NCBI GenBank assembly: GCA_934631985.1
Contig: CAKTYE010000104.1
Span: 1-6,221, forward strand
DNA from: an uncultured Clostridia bacterium
GTDB taxonomy: Bacteria; Bacillota; Clostridia; Christensenellales; Aristaeellaceae
Length of the DNA stretch: 6,221 bases
Reading direction: 5' to 3'
The position numbers were made by a program, and so were the translations under genes. This document shows, one piece after another, positions 1 to 5,985 of this stretch. The notes under the pieces are model-generated. The model worked only from the letters and a program-made list of their open reading frames with translations, did not search any database and was not told the origin of the DNA. Numbering within the stretch: position 1 is the stretch's first letter; each line of letters opens with the position of its first letter.

Positions 1-2
1 GG

Positions 3-413
3 GTGAAGGTGCTGTACAGTCGGAAGGGTGCGGCCTCGGTGGCGGTGCTGAACGAGCGGGGCTTTGTATGCGAGGCCGTGAGTGCGGAGAACTTCCGGAT
101 GATCGGCGAGGACGAGGAGCGTTTGGAAGCGCATTTGGCGATGCAGGCACGGACGCGGCGGACGAAGCTGGAGGCGCTGCGTTTGCCCGCGGAGCGTGTG
201 CGGATGCTGGACGAGATGGCGACGGAGGCGCCGGACATGGCGCAGGGCGCGACCATCAGCAGCATTGTACACGAGCGGGCATGGCGCGGGATGCAGGAAG
301 CGGAGGAGAGGCAGGCGCGGCGGCAGGAAGCCGCCCAGCGGGCGGACGGTTCGATCCGCAAGCGGCAGGAGGCCATGGGTGCGCTGCTACTGGACATGCC
401 GGATGCAAATTAG
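3..413 (+). CDS. MuA-like DDE transposase, C-terminal part (5' end outside window)
   Basis: This is the last ~136 residues of a protein that almost certainly begins upstream: the frame is open to the window edge and no ribosome binding site is visible before the GTG at 3. The first ~30 residues (VLYSRKGAASVAVLNERGF) form short beta strands like the end of the Mu-transposase C-terminal beta-barrel domain. From about residue 33 the chain is a long, charged, Arg/Glu/Ala-rich helical tail. In MuA the corresponding C-terminal region contacts the MuB ATPase and the ClpX unfoldase. The assignment relies mainly on position: a MuB-like ATPase gene follows, and a Mu-like end with putative binding repeats lies at 6098-6145. 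The catalytic DDE residues are not in the window, so the call cannot be proven from this fragment. The fragment is very GC-rich, like the ATPase gene and unlike the middle of the window. Confidence 0.65.
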   Translation: MKVLYSRKGAASVAVLNERGFVCEAVSAENFRMIGEDEERLEAHLAMQARTRRTKLEALRLPAERVRMLDEMATEAPDMAQGATISSIVHERAWRGMQEAEERQARRQEAAQRADGSIRKRQEAMGALLLDMPDAN

Positions 414-425
414 GCACGGAGAGGT

Positions 426-465
426 GCGAGGGAGGCTGCTTCTGTGCCAGAAGCACCTCCCTCGC
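426..465 (+). terminator. Long hairpin just after the transposase gene
   Basis: GCGAGGGAGG (426-435) plus TGCTTCTG (437-444) pair with CAGAAGCA (448-455) and CCTCCCTCGC (456-465). This gives an 18-bp stem with one bulged C at 436 and a 3-nt loop, starting 12 nt after the transposase stop codon. No clean T-run follows directly; only scattered T-rich sequence appears from about 484. It may be a transcription attenuator or mRNA stabiliser between transposase and ATPase rather than a classical rho-independent terminator. Confidence 0.4.
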
Positions 466-542
466 GCTCCCTCCCGAAGACCATTTTCCCGTTTTCGAGT
501 TTAGTGTTTCTACTATCAATATTCTTTATGAAGCAAGAGGTT

Positions 543-633
543 TCGCGCCTGCGGGCGCGACCAGAGGCTTTCCGATCGCCTCTGGACTCTTCGGGCCGGA
601 TACGAGATGTTTTGACGGGGGTGCAGCTCCCCC
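543..633 (+). promoter_or_regulatory. Cluster of three GC-rich hairpins upstream of the ATPase gene
   Basis: Three perfect stems occur in a row. TCGCGCC/GGCGCGA (543-549 with 554-560) has a TGCG tetraloop. CCAGAGGC/GCCTCTGG (561-568 with 578-585) has a 9-nt loop. GGGGG/CCCCC (617-621 with 629-633) has a 7-nt loop. The first two stems abut exactly. With the hairpin at 426-465 they fill most of the 258-bp gap between transposase and ATPase, which otherwise holds no credible gene. They probably act as structured 5' leader RNA for the ATPase gene; their function is unknown. Confidence 0.4.
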
Positions 634-671
634 GCCCGGCACAAGGCAAAAACCAAAAAGGAGGAAAACCT

Positions 672-1625
672 ATGGAAGCATTACAAATGCAGGAGACGCG
701 CAGCATGAAGGCGCTGGGCGAAAAGCTGAACCACATTCATGAGGTCTCCGGCACGTCGTACCAGTCCATTGCGGACGCGGCGGAGGTGAACCGCAGCTAC
801 GTTTCCACGCTGGCGAACCGGGGCGCGGCCTCCATCAGCGCAGAGGGTGTGGCACGGTTATGGGCATGGGTGGACAGCTGGGAAGCCAGTCAGGGGTTGC
901 AAGCCGCGCCCGCGGCGGCAGGGGCCAAGCAAACGCTGGAGCTGATCCGCACGAAGGATCTGCTGGGGGCGCTGGGCTTCTGCGACTTCTGCGTAAAGCA
1001 CCGGGAAATCGGTGTGGTGATTGGGATGCCGGGAACGGGCAAGACCACGGTGGCGGGCATCATGAAGGACAAGCTGCCTCACGCGATCCGCATTGAGGCA
1101 TGGCTGTCCATGCGGCTGGGCGATCTGCTGGACGAGATCGGCATGGGGCTGGGCTTGGAGCTTCGCGGAACGCTGAACAGCCGGACGCAGAAGCTGATCC
1201 GGGCGCTGAAGCAGCAGCCGGACACGGTGATCCTTGTGGACGAGGCGGAGTATCTGAAGAAGTGGAACGTGGAGAAGCTGGACGTGCTGCGCAAGCTGCA
1301 CGATAACGCAGGGGTGACGGTACTGTTATTCGGCACGCCCGCCATTGCGAATGTGCTGAATCGGCGGGACACGACGCAGCTATCCCGGCGGATGTTCCAA
1401 TACACCTTCGGCGGTGCGCGGAAGGATGAAATTCGCGCCGCCCTGCAGGGTTACGACTGCGACCCGGAGGTGGTGGAAAAGCTGGCGGCGATGGCAGCGG
1501 ACACGACCCACGGCGGCATGGGAACCTACACGAAGATGCTGGAACTGTGTCTCTACGCCGCGCAGGGCGGGCGGATCACCGCCGCGACCATGCAGGAAGC
1601 GGTCATGTACAAGCCGGGGCTGTAA
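672..1625 (+). CDS. MuB-like AAA+ ATPase, transposition target-binding protein
   Basis: This 317-residue protein looks like the MuB/TnsC-type ATPase that binds target DNA, recruits the transposase and activates strand transfer. A small helix-turn-helix region (about residues 28-52, SYQSIADAAEVNRSYVSTL) comes first, as in MuB. Walker A is GMPGTGKT (118-125), Walker B is VILVDE (186-191), and LLFGT (218-222) resembles sensor 1. Arg239-Arg240 could supply an arginine finger. The C-terminal ~70 residues are helical. The start at 672 is chosen because AAGGAGG (658-664) lies 7 nt before it. The frame is open further upstream, but there it crosses the hairpin-rich region and lacks a binding site. 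It follows the transposase, as in Mu-type phages, and precedes the XRE gene by 41 nt. The motifs make the ATPase call secure; the MuB role is inferred from context. Confidence 0.88.
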   Translation: MEALQMQETRSMKALGEKLNHIHEVSGTSYQSIADAAEVNRSYVSTLANRGAASISAEGVARLWAWVDSWEASQGLQAAPAAAGAKQTLELIRTKDLLGALGFCDFCVKHREIGVVIGMPGTGKTTVAGIMKDKLPHAIRIEAWLSMRLGDLLDEIGMGLGLELRGTLNSRTQKLIRALKQQPDTVILVDEAEYLKKWNVEKLDVLRKLHDNAGVTVLLFGTPAIANVLNRRDTTQLSRRMFQYTFGGARKDEIRAALQGYDCDPEVVEKLAAMAADTTHGGMGTYTKMLELCLYAAQGGRITAATMQEAVMYKPGL

Positions 1626-1666
1626 GCAAAAGGTTGAACACACAGAAATATACAGGAGGAATGAAC

Positions 1667-2422
1667 ATGGAAAACGCGGCAGAAAACAAGTTTCAGGATG
1701 GGTTTGGCAAGCGGCTGCAGATGGTACGGGAGAAGATGGGGATCAGCAGGAAAGCGCTGGCAGAACGGTTAATGATTCCTGTGTACCATTTGGAAGCCAT
1801 TGAAGAAAAGGGACTGCCGATCTCAAAAACCTTGAAAGAGATGGCCCAGAAGGAACTGAATATAGATGATGAAAATGGGCTATGGCTGTGGACAGGCACA
1901 GGCGAGATGCCAAACATAGAAGCTTTGCCGCAAGCAGTGGAGGACACGCCGCCTGCAAACAATGTACAGGCATTTTGTCATGAAAGACCTATAGCAGAAT
2001 GCCTGTATTACGCGATGGAGGATTTCCGCCAGGACGGTAAACATGCGGTGCTGGGCTACGCGCTGCGCCCGGACAGTGAAGTACAGCAAGACGCTTACAT
2101 GAATGCGCTGAAGGAAACACGGTTGAGCCGCACGGAGTACAACGAGCTTACAGACCACATGATGAATGCAGAAAATGATTTGCAGATGATCTTCTACCTG
2201 CACGGCATGGCGGACGGGCTGCGGCTGCTGATGGAGGCCGTGCGGGCAAGCGACAGCGATGAAGACGAACGCCGCGTTTTTCATCAGGTATTGGAGGGGT
2301 GCGGCGTACTCCCCAAGGGGTCTAAAACAGCAAGCGGGAAAAAACGCCCGGAAAAGCCTTTTTCAGCGGTTTGTGAAAAAGGGGCATATACTTCACCGCC
2401 TACAGGGAAGACCTGCCCGTAA
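1667..2422 (+). CDS. XRE-type helix-turn-helix regulator with helical C-terminal domain
   Basis: A 251-residue protein with a Cro/C1-type helix-turn-helix near the N-terminus (about residues 16-50, GISRKALAERLMIPVYHLEAI). A linker containing GLWLWTGTGEMP follows, then a helical region (about 105-195) with the pattern FYLHGMADGLRLLMEAV. That region recalls small helical domains such as DUF6809 in Firmicutes mobile elements; this is a resemblance from memory, not a tested match. The start at 1667 is preferred over the in-frame ATG at 1661 because AGGAGG (1654-1659) is 7 nt from 1667 and only 1 nt from 1661. The last ~35 residues (KGSKTASGKKRPEKPF onward) are basic, low in complexity and encoded by DNA full of small inverted repeats, so the tail may be poorly constrained. 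It lies 41 nt after the ATPase gene and is probably co-transcribed. A repressor or switch role is inferred from the domain. Confidence 0.75.
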   Translation: MENAAENKFQDGFGKRLQMVREKMGISRKALAERLMIPVYHLEAIEEKGLPISKTLKEMAQKELNIDDENGLWLWTGTGEMPNIEALPQAVEDTPPANNVQAFCHERPIAECLYYAMEDFRQDGKHAVLGYALRPDSEVQQDAYMNALKETRLSRTEYNELTDHMMNAENDLQMIFYLHGMADGLRLLMEAVRASDSDEDERRVFHQVLEGCGVLPKGSKTASGKKRPEKPFSAVCEKGAYTSPPTGKTCP

Positions 2423-2477
2423 CGGGCGTTAAACGGCGTTATTTTTGATATTGATAAGGACAGAAGGAGAAGAACGC

Positions 2478-2900
2478 ATGAGCATCACCTTGAAGGACAT
2501 CCAAACCAGACAGACACGCAGCTATTTCATCATTGACCGTCACAGCTTTGACACCATTGCCAGCTGCAGGTTTGTAATGGGCGAATACAATCGCTACATT
2601 GATGAATGTATGAAAAAGGGGTATCACAATGGCTACCGCTATGGACTGGGCGCGGCGGAGCATTGCAAGCGGCAGCGGAAGGACGCTTCCGCACCGCTGC
2701 CGGAATACATTCTTGCGGACCGGGCAGAAACAGCAGGCAAAACGATTGCCGGAGAGCAAGGAAAACTTGCAGCGTTGGACACAGTACCAGAAGCCTTTGA
2801 GCCGGAATACCGGGAAGCCGTGGGCGTTATGGCATGGACAAGCGCCGCCATGGCATGGGTGGATGGCTACCGGGACGGCGTGGCGCTGGTAAATCAATAA
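2478..2900 (+). CDS. Unknown 140-residue accessory protein
   Basis: I do not recognise this protein. It is soluble and mostly helical, with no signal peptide or membrane span. Two similar stretches stand out: GYHNGYRYGLGAAEH (about 49-62) and AMAWVDGYRDGVALV (about 124-138). Both are aromatic/Gly motifs of the form GYR.G near helix ends. A comparable FYLHGMADGLRLL motif sits in the C-terminal part of the preceding XRE protein, so the two may share a fold. The start at 2478 is set by AAGGAG (2464-2469), 8 nt upstream; the frame is open for a few more codons without a better start. It sits between the XRE regulator and the first Mor-family gene in a tightly spaced early-type operon, so an accessory early function is the most that can be said. 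Confidence 0.7.
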   Translation: MSITLKDIQTRQTRSYFIIDRHSFDTIASCRFVMGEYNRYIDECMKKGYHNGYRYGLGAAEHCKRQRKDASAPLPEYILADRAETAGKTIAGEQGKLAALDTVPEAFEPEYREAVGVMAWTSAAMAWVDGYRDGVALVNQ

Positions 2901-2925
2901 AGCCCATCATAGGCAGGAGGTCAGC

Positions 2926-3177
2926 ATGGGGAACAGATTATACACTGATTTTCGGGAGCAGTTAGGAAAAGAAATCGCCGACCGACTGTGCGAGGTATAC
3001 GGCGGCGAAACCATCTATATTCCTAACAATCGAATGAAGCAGCTGAACGAACGCAATGCGGCTATTCGCAAAGCACGTCAGGATGGGCGAACCATGAGCC
3101 AGCTGGCGGAGCAGTTTGGATTGTCAAAGCGAATGATTTCTAACATCCTACATAACAAACGGCATGGCGCGAATTAG
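2926..3177 (+). CDS. Mor-family transcriptional activator (short form)
   Basis: An 83-residue protein with the two-part layout of the Mu Mor/C activator family. An N-terminal helical dimerisation region ends in a Gly-Gly turn and beta strand (LCEVYGGETIYIP, about 21-33), and a C-terminal helix-turn-helix follows (about 55-76, MSQLAEQFGLSKRMISNIL). Mor proteins bind dyad DNA sites near the -35 region and recruit RNA polymerase to middle or late phage promoters. At 83 residues it is shorter than Mu Mor (129), but it keeps both parts. AGGAGG (2915-2920) lies 5 nt before the ATG. A second Mor-like gene at 3542 shares the LC..GG..(I/L)YIP signature and helix-turn-helix layout, so the two are paralogues and may act in sequence or form heterodimers. 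The family call is good; its target promoter is unknown. Confidence 0.82.
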   Translation: MGNRLYTDFREQLGKEIADRLCEVYGGETIYIPNNRMKQLNERNAAIRKARQDGRTMSQLAEQFGLSKRMISNILHNKRHGAN

Positions 3178-3231
3178 GCAGGCATACACCGCATGTACAA
3201 AGATGAATACTAGCAAAAAAGAGGTGATTCT

Positions 3232-3321
3232 ATGACCATGGCAGAGGCTGTCATACTGGGATTTCAACTGGCACTGCTCCTAATCCTTGCATGGCTGGTT
3301 GGTCGGTCAGGACGGCAATAA
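3232..3321 (+). CDS. 29-residue single-span membrane peptide, possibly holin-like/type I toxin
   Basis: The reading frame encodes MTMAEAVILGFQLALLLILA followed by WLVGRSGRQ: a short N-terminus, about 19 hydrophobic residues and a small basic tail. GAGGTGAT (3221-3228) is a good binding site, with about 5 nt between GAGGTG and the ATG. The size, the single helix beginning a few residues after Met and the strong GAGGTGAT leader are typical of the small Firmicutes 'putative holin-like toxin' peptides related to TxpA-type type I toxins. The gene is followed 33 nt later by a strong symmetrical terminator (3355-3392), an arrangement compatible with an antisense antitoxin RNA. I could not see a convincing antisense promoter. 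It could also be a small phage membrane protein of another kind. Confidence 0.5.
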   Translation: MTMAEAVILGFQLALLLILAWLVGRSGRQ

Positions 3322-3354
3322 GTTCGTTGCGAAAATGGTAGACAACAGCACAAC

Positions 3355-3392
3355 AAAAGGCGGGAGGCCCGAAAAAAGGCCGCCCGCCTTTT
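3355..3392 (+). terminator. Strong rho-independent terminator, possibly bidirectional
   Basis: AAAAGGCGGG (3355-3364) pairs perfectly with CCCGCCTTTT (3383-3392). After one A-G mismatch, GGCC (3366-3369) pairs with GGCC (3378-3381), leaving a loop of about 8 nt rich in A. The stem ends in TTTTGCTT on the + strand and in a T-run on the - strand too (from AAAA at 3355-3358), so it could stop transcription both ways. It closes the early operon (ATPase to small membrane peptide) and insulates the second Mor gene and the capsid operon, which must therefore have their own promoter. Confidence 0.85.
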
Positions 3393-3541
3393 GCTTACAG
3401 AAGGGAGAATGAACACAGATGAAGCGCTTGCACCACATGCCTAGCGTAGCACAAGGCACAGCAATCTCCACGATACAAAGTTTCCGTCTGTTTTATGTAC
3501 CATAAAATATGTATTCGAAGCATGCTTAAGGGGGAAGGTCG
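3393..3541 (+). promoter_or_regulatory. Leader/control region before the second Mor gene
   Basis: This 149-bp stretch after the terminator must hold the promoter for the second Mor gene. TAAAAT (3503-3508) is a plausible -10 box, with only a weak TTTCCG (3481-3486) 16 bp upstream. That weakness suggests dependence on an activator such as the first Mor protein. A 10-bp perfect palindrome AAGCATGCTT (3518-3527) lies just before the binding site of the Mor gene. AAGGGAG (3401-3407) is followed by two tiny frames: an 11-residue one from 3409 and a 28-residue one (3419-3505, MKRLHHMPSVAQGTAISTIQ...). The second has 11-nt spacing and could be a leader peptide. Neither is convincing as a gene. Confidence 0.35.
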
Positions 3542-3901
3542 ATGTATCGGGATAAGGAGCCAATACCCTCGCAATATGTGGAGATGATTCACACATTGGG
3601 CCTGGAAGCAACGCAGAAGCTGTGCGAGTGGCGAGGCGGGGCGGTACTGTATATCCCCAAGGAGCCAATACCCTCGCGAAATGTGGAGATGATTCACACA
3701 TTAGGCCTGGAAGCAACGCAGAAGCTGTGCGAGTGGTGTGGCGGAGATGTACTGTATATTCCCAAATTTGATGCCATGAAACGCTATCTGCGTCGGAAAA
3801 AGATACGGCAGGAATTCAATGGCGAAAACACGGCGGAGCTTGCACAGAAGTACAGACTTTCGCAGCGCAGAATACAGCAGATTGTGGCAAGGGGCTACTG
3901 A
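3542..3901 (+). CDS. Mor-family activator with tandemly duplicated N-terminal domain
   Basis: A 119-residue protein made of two near-identical 35-residue units (residues 5-39 and 40-74, each KEPIPS..VEMIHTLGLEAT through VLYIP), then a basic linker and a C-terminal helix-turn-helix (about 97-116, TAELAQKYRLSQRRIQQIV). Each unit matches the Mor dimerisation segment, including the LCEW.GG..LYIP signature. Removing one unit leaves 84 residues, almost exactly the size of the Mor protein at 2926-3177, so the extra unit is an insertion by duplication. The units differ at four residues (Q11/R46, Y12/N47, R31/C66, A34/D69). AAGG (3535-3538) lies 3 nt before the ATG, and AAGGGGG (3528-3534) 7 nt before it. 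The gene directly precedes the capsid operon, so it is the likely late activator, comparable in place to Mu C. Whether the duplicated form still dimerises normally is unknown. Confidence 0.78.
   Translation: MYRDKEPIPSQYVEMIHTLGLEATQKLCEWRGGAVLYIPKEPIPSRNVEMIHTLGLEATQKLCEWCGGDVLYIPKFDAMKRYLRRKKIRQEFNGENTAELAQKYRLSQRRIQQIVARGY
3554..3763 (+). repeat. Tandem duplication, two 105-bp units, in frame
   Basis: Unit 1 is 3554-3658 and unit 2 is 3659-3763. They abut exactly and match at 96 of 105 positions by my count. The nine differences fall in seven codons; four codons change the amino acid (six base changes) and three are silent. The unit length is 35 codons, so the frame is kept. The flanking sequence on either side is not repeated. 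Confidence 0.95.
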
Positions 3902-3924
3902 TTAGCAAACAGCATGGTTCACCC

Positions 3925-3945
3925 ATTCCCGAGTATATCGGGAAT
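3925..3945 (+). promoter_or_regulatory. 21-bp palindrome upstream of the capsid gene
   Basis: ATTCCCGA (3925-3932) and TCGGGAAT (3938-3945) form perfect 8-bp arms around a 5-nt centre, GTATA. No T-run follows on either strand; A-rich sequence follows on +. A terminator is therefore unlikely. Its place 24 nt after the Mor-family stop codon and 31 nt before the capsid ATG suits an activator site or an mRNA 5' stem. Mor-family proteins bind dyads, which makes this a candidate site for one of the two Mor proteins; that is inference. Confidence 0.45.
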
Positions 3946-3976
3946 AAAAATAAAAGCAGAAAAACAGGAGGCAGGT

Positions 3977-4918
3977 ATGAACAGCATTACTTACGCGGCA
4001 GTATTCCAGCAGGAGCTGGACAAGCAGATGACGGCGGAAGCCGTTACGGCCTGGATGGATGAGAACAGCGGTCTTGCCAAGTATTCCGGAGGCAACGAGA
4101 TCAAAATTCCCAAGCTGTCTCTGGACGGGCTTGCGAATTATTCCAGAGCCAACGGCTTTCAAAAGGGCAAGCTGAGTCTGGCGTGGGAAACCCGAACCAT
4201 GCGCATGGACCGCGGGCGCAGCTTCACACTGGATAAGAACGACGTGGATGAAAGCAATTTCTCGCTTGCGGCAGGCACGGTCATGGGTGAATTTCAGAAG
4301 GTGCAGGTTGTGCCGGAGGTAGATGCCTACCGTATCAGCCAGCTTTTCCAGAGCGCAGGCGACAACAAGCGCACCTACACCCCTGCTGCATCCAGCATTT
4401 TCAAGGAACTGAAGGCAGATATTGCAGCGGTACAGGACAAGATTGGCAGCGGTGAGCCGCTGGTCATCATGATGTCTATTCCTGTGGCAATTATTCTGGA
4501 CACCAATGACAGCGTATCCCGGCAGTTGTCCGTAGGCGATTTCCGCACGGGTGAAATTTCTACGCAGGTCAAGATGGTAGACCAGCACCCCATTCTGCTG
4601 GTACCCTCTGCGCGGATGAAGTCGGCCTATACCTTCTGGAACGGCGAAGCGGATGCTTCTACGGGCGAGGATTCCGCGAAGGTCTACACGGATAAGGCAG
4701 CAGGCGGTTTTGAAGCGGCCAGCGGCGCAAAGGAAATCAACTGGATTATCTGTGCCCGAAACGCACCCATCGGCGTGTGTAAAACGGATACAGTACGCAT
4801 TTTTGCACCTGCGGAAAATCCCACGGCTGACGCTTGGAAGATTGATTACCGCAAGTATCATGACGTATGGGTGCCGGACAACAAGGTGAATGGACTGTTC
4901 GTCAACTACAAAGCATAA
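3977..4918 (+). CDS. Phage major capsid protein (HK97-type fold)
   Basis: A 313-residue protein resembling the major capsid proteins of Firmicutes siphoviruses, which form the icosahedral shell. Typical family segments are visible: an N-terminal helix with NSITYAAVFQQELDKQ, a beta stretch with GGNEIKIPKLSLDGLANYSR (39-57), KLSLAWETRTMRMDRGRSF (65-83), then DVDESNF (89-95), and VMGEFQKVQVVPEVDAYRIS (102-121), which begins the long spine-helix region. These are followed by a peripheral domain (roughly 125-225) and a C-terminal strand region ending GLFVNYKA. AGGAGG (3966-3971) lies 5 nt before the ATG, which sets the start; the frame is open further upstream through the palindrome. It starts a close-packed operon with the two following genes. 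No portal, protease or terminase precedes it, which is unusual. The frame is intact and shows no sign of decay. Confidence 0.88.
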   Translation: MNSITYAAVFQQELDKQMTAEAVTAWMDENSGLAKYSGGNEIKIPKLSLDGLANYSRANGFQKGKLSLAWETRTMRMDRGRSFTLDKNDVDESNFSLAAGTVMGEFQKVQVVPEVDAYRISQLFQSAGDNKRTYTPAASSIFKELKADIAAVQDKIGSGEPLVIMMSIPVAIILDTNDSVSRQLSVGDFRTGEISTQVKMVDQHPILLVPSARMKSAYTFWNGEADASTGEDSAKVYTDKAAGGFEAASGAKEINWIICARNAPIGVCKTDTVRIFAPAENPTADAWKIDYRKYHDVWVPDNKVNGLFVNYKA

Positions 4919-4933
4919 GGAGGAAAGATTCAG

Positions 4934-5353
4934 ATGAAGGATACCACACAGGACATGACGGAGGGCATGGTGCTGGAAAATGCTGAAGCGCCCCGCGATG
5001 CAGGGGACGAGGCTGCAAGGCTTGAGAAGGAAAACATCGATCTGAAAGCGGAGCTGCTGGAAGCAAAGGCGCAGCTGGCAGCGCTGATGAAGGGTGTTAA
5101 GGCGGAACGGGTGCCTTATGTGCTGCGGCTTGCAGCGTTGGATGGCATTGATCCGATGCTGACGGGTGCAGATGATGCCATTAGCGCGGCGGTAGCCGAA
5201 GTGCTTCAGCAGATTCCTGAATGGGCTGATGCTGCCTCTGTTCATGCTGGTATCGGCAGCATGGGCGACCACAAGAGAAGCATCAGCCGGGGCGTATATG
5301 GTTCCGATGACACGGATGCAGCGCGGCGTGGTTTTGCGCGCGGTATGCGTTAA
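4934..5353 (+). CDS. Coiled-coil scaffold-like capsid accessory protein
   Basis: A 139-residue acidic-to-basic protein. Residues about 1-25 are polar and acidic. Residues 24-53 (AARLEKENIDLKAELLEAKA...) form a clear heptad coiled coil. Residues 56-97 (VKAERVPYVLRLAALDGIDP...QIPEW) form a compact helical module of the kind seen next to capsid genes in Firmicutes phages. The end is glycine/arginine-rich (RRGFARGMR). Small proteins with a coiled coil and a basic C-terminus beside a capsid gene often assist capsid assembly as scaffolds, although scaffolds usually precede the capsid gene. AAGGAGG (4917-4923) overlaps the capsid stop codon and lies 10 nt before the ATG, so translation is probably linked to the capsid. 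The function is inferred from shape and place. Confidence 0.7.
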   Translation: MKDTTQDMTEGMVLENAEAPRDAGDEAARLEKENIDLKAELLEAKAQLAALMKGVKAERVPYVLRLAALDGIDPMLTGADDAISAAVAEVLQQIPEWADAASVHAGIGSMGDHKRSISRGVYGSDDTDAARRGFARGMR

Positions 5354-5362
5354 GGAGGAGCT

Positions 5363-5968
5363 ATGGAGCCGAAAAAACGACTGGAAATGCTGCTGGATGC
5401 CTATTTCATTCAGCGAGAGGAACAGCAGGCTAAGCTGCGCGGCATTCAGCTGAACACGGCAGGTTATACGCCTGAAGAGCAGGCACGGCTGCGCCGGGAG
5501 CAGGAGGCCGCCCTGAACGCCAGCACAGAGCAGCTGGCGCTCAGACTGGAAGAAGTGCTGAAGGGTGTTATTGCAAAGCAGGCCAATGCTAAGGCGCAGG
5601 CTGTCAAGCGGCAAACCACAACGTCCTATTTACTGGCCCGCAGCGGTGCTTTGGAGCTGCTGCGGCTGGGTGCAAGCGGACTTACAGCGGCACAGGTGCA
5701 GGAGGCTGTTTTGCCCTTTCGGGACGATCCTGTAGCCATGGCGGCACTCCACGGCGCACTTGCTGCGTGTGGCTGGGATAGTCGCAGGGTTAAGGCGGTA
5801 CTGGGAGATGTCAGGAGCAGTGACGAAACGATTGCGCTGTTGGAGAAGCTGCTCCATGATTTGAACGCCGCAATTGTTCTGAACCCTGTTTACGGGATGA
5901 CCATGGAACGGCCCACGGTGATGCTGCTGCTGGAGCCGTGGAGTGATGATCTGACTCGGCGCAGGTAA
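5363..5968 (+). CDS. Helical phage protein of unknown function, last gene of the capsid operon
   Basis: A 201-residue, almost wholly helical protein. Residues 1-85 are highly charged and probably a long helix or coiled coil (MEPKKRLEMLLDAYFIQREE through RLEEVLKGVI). A shorter helical domain follows (about 88-175), with the segment FRDDPVAMAALHGALAACGW. No catalytic motif or membrane segment is seen. Similar helical proteins sit after capsid and scaffold genes in some Firmicutes phages, so a role in capsid assembly or size control is possible but untested. AAGGAGG (5352-5358) lies 4 nt before the ATG and 9 nt separate it from the preceding stop, so the three genes form one transcript. The operon ends here; a hairpin terminator and the element end follow. 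Confidence 0.65.
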   Translation: MEPKKRLEMLLDAYFIQREEQQAKLRGIQLNTAGYTPEEQARLRREQEAALNASTEQLALRLEEVLKGVIAKQANAKAQAVKRQTTTSYLLARSGALELLRLGASGLTAAQVQEAVLPFRDDPVAMAALHGALAACGWDSRRVKAVLGDVRSSDETIALLEKLLHDLNAAIVLNPVYGMTMERPTVMLLLEPWSDDLTRRR

Positions 5969-5985
5969 GCGCATACAGCAAGGGG

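Noticed and set aside
444..671. Upstream extension of the ATPase frame
   Set aside because: The extension runs through the hairpin cluster, while the strong AAGGAGG at 658-664 places the start at 672.
68..742. 224-codon + strand frame across the transposase tail and intergenic region
   Set aside because: The Gly/Ala/Arg-rich translation is typical of an off-frame read in GC-rich DNA, and it overlaps the transposase and ATPase genes without a binding site.
1428..1440. GAAATTCGCGCCG, a 12/13 match to the core of the end repeats, inside the ATPase gene
   Set aside because: It is fully explained by codons for Asp-Glu-Ile-Arg-Ala in a GC-rich gene, is short, and is not near an element end; chance is likely.
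3419..3505. 28-residue frame downstream of AAGGGAG
   Set aside because: The composition is unremarkable, spacing is 11 nt and it has no recognisable domain; it is noted only as a possible leader peptide.
3395..3716. Two - strand frames with an internal peptide repeat
   Set aside because: The repeat is only the reverse reading of the 105-bp tandem duplication in the second Mor gene.
3902..5614. 570-codon open frame on the - strand
   Set aside because: It lies antisense to the capsid operon, is rich in Cys, His and Arg in an unstructured pattern, has no binding site, and shadows three well-supported genes.
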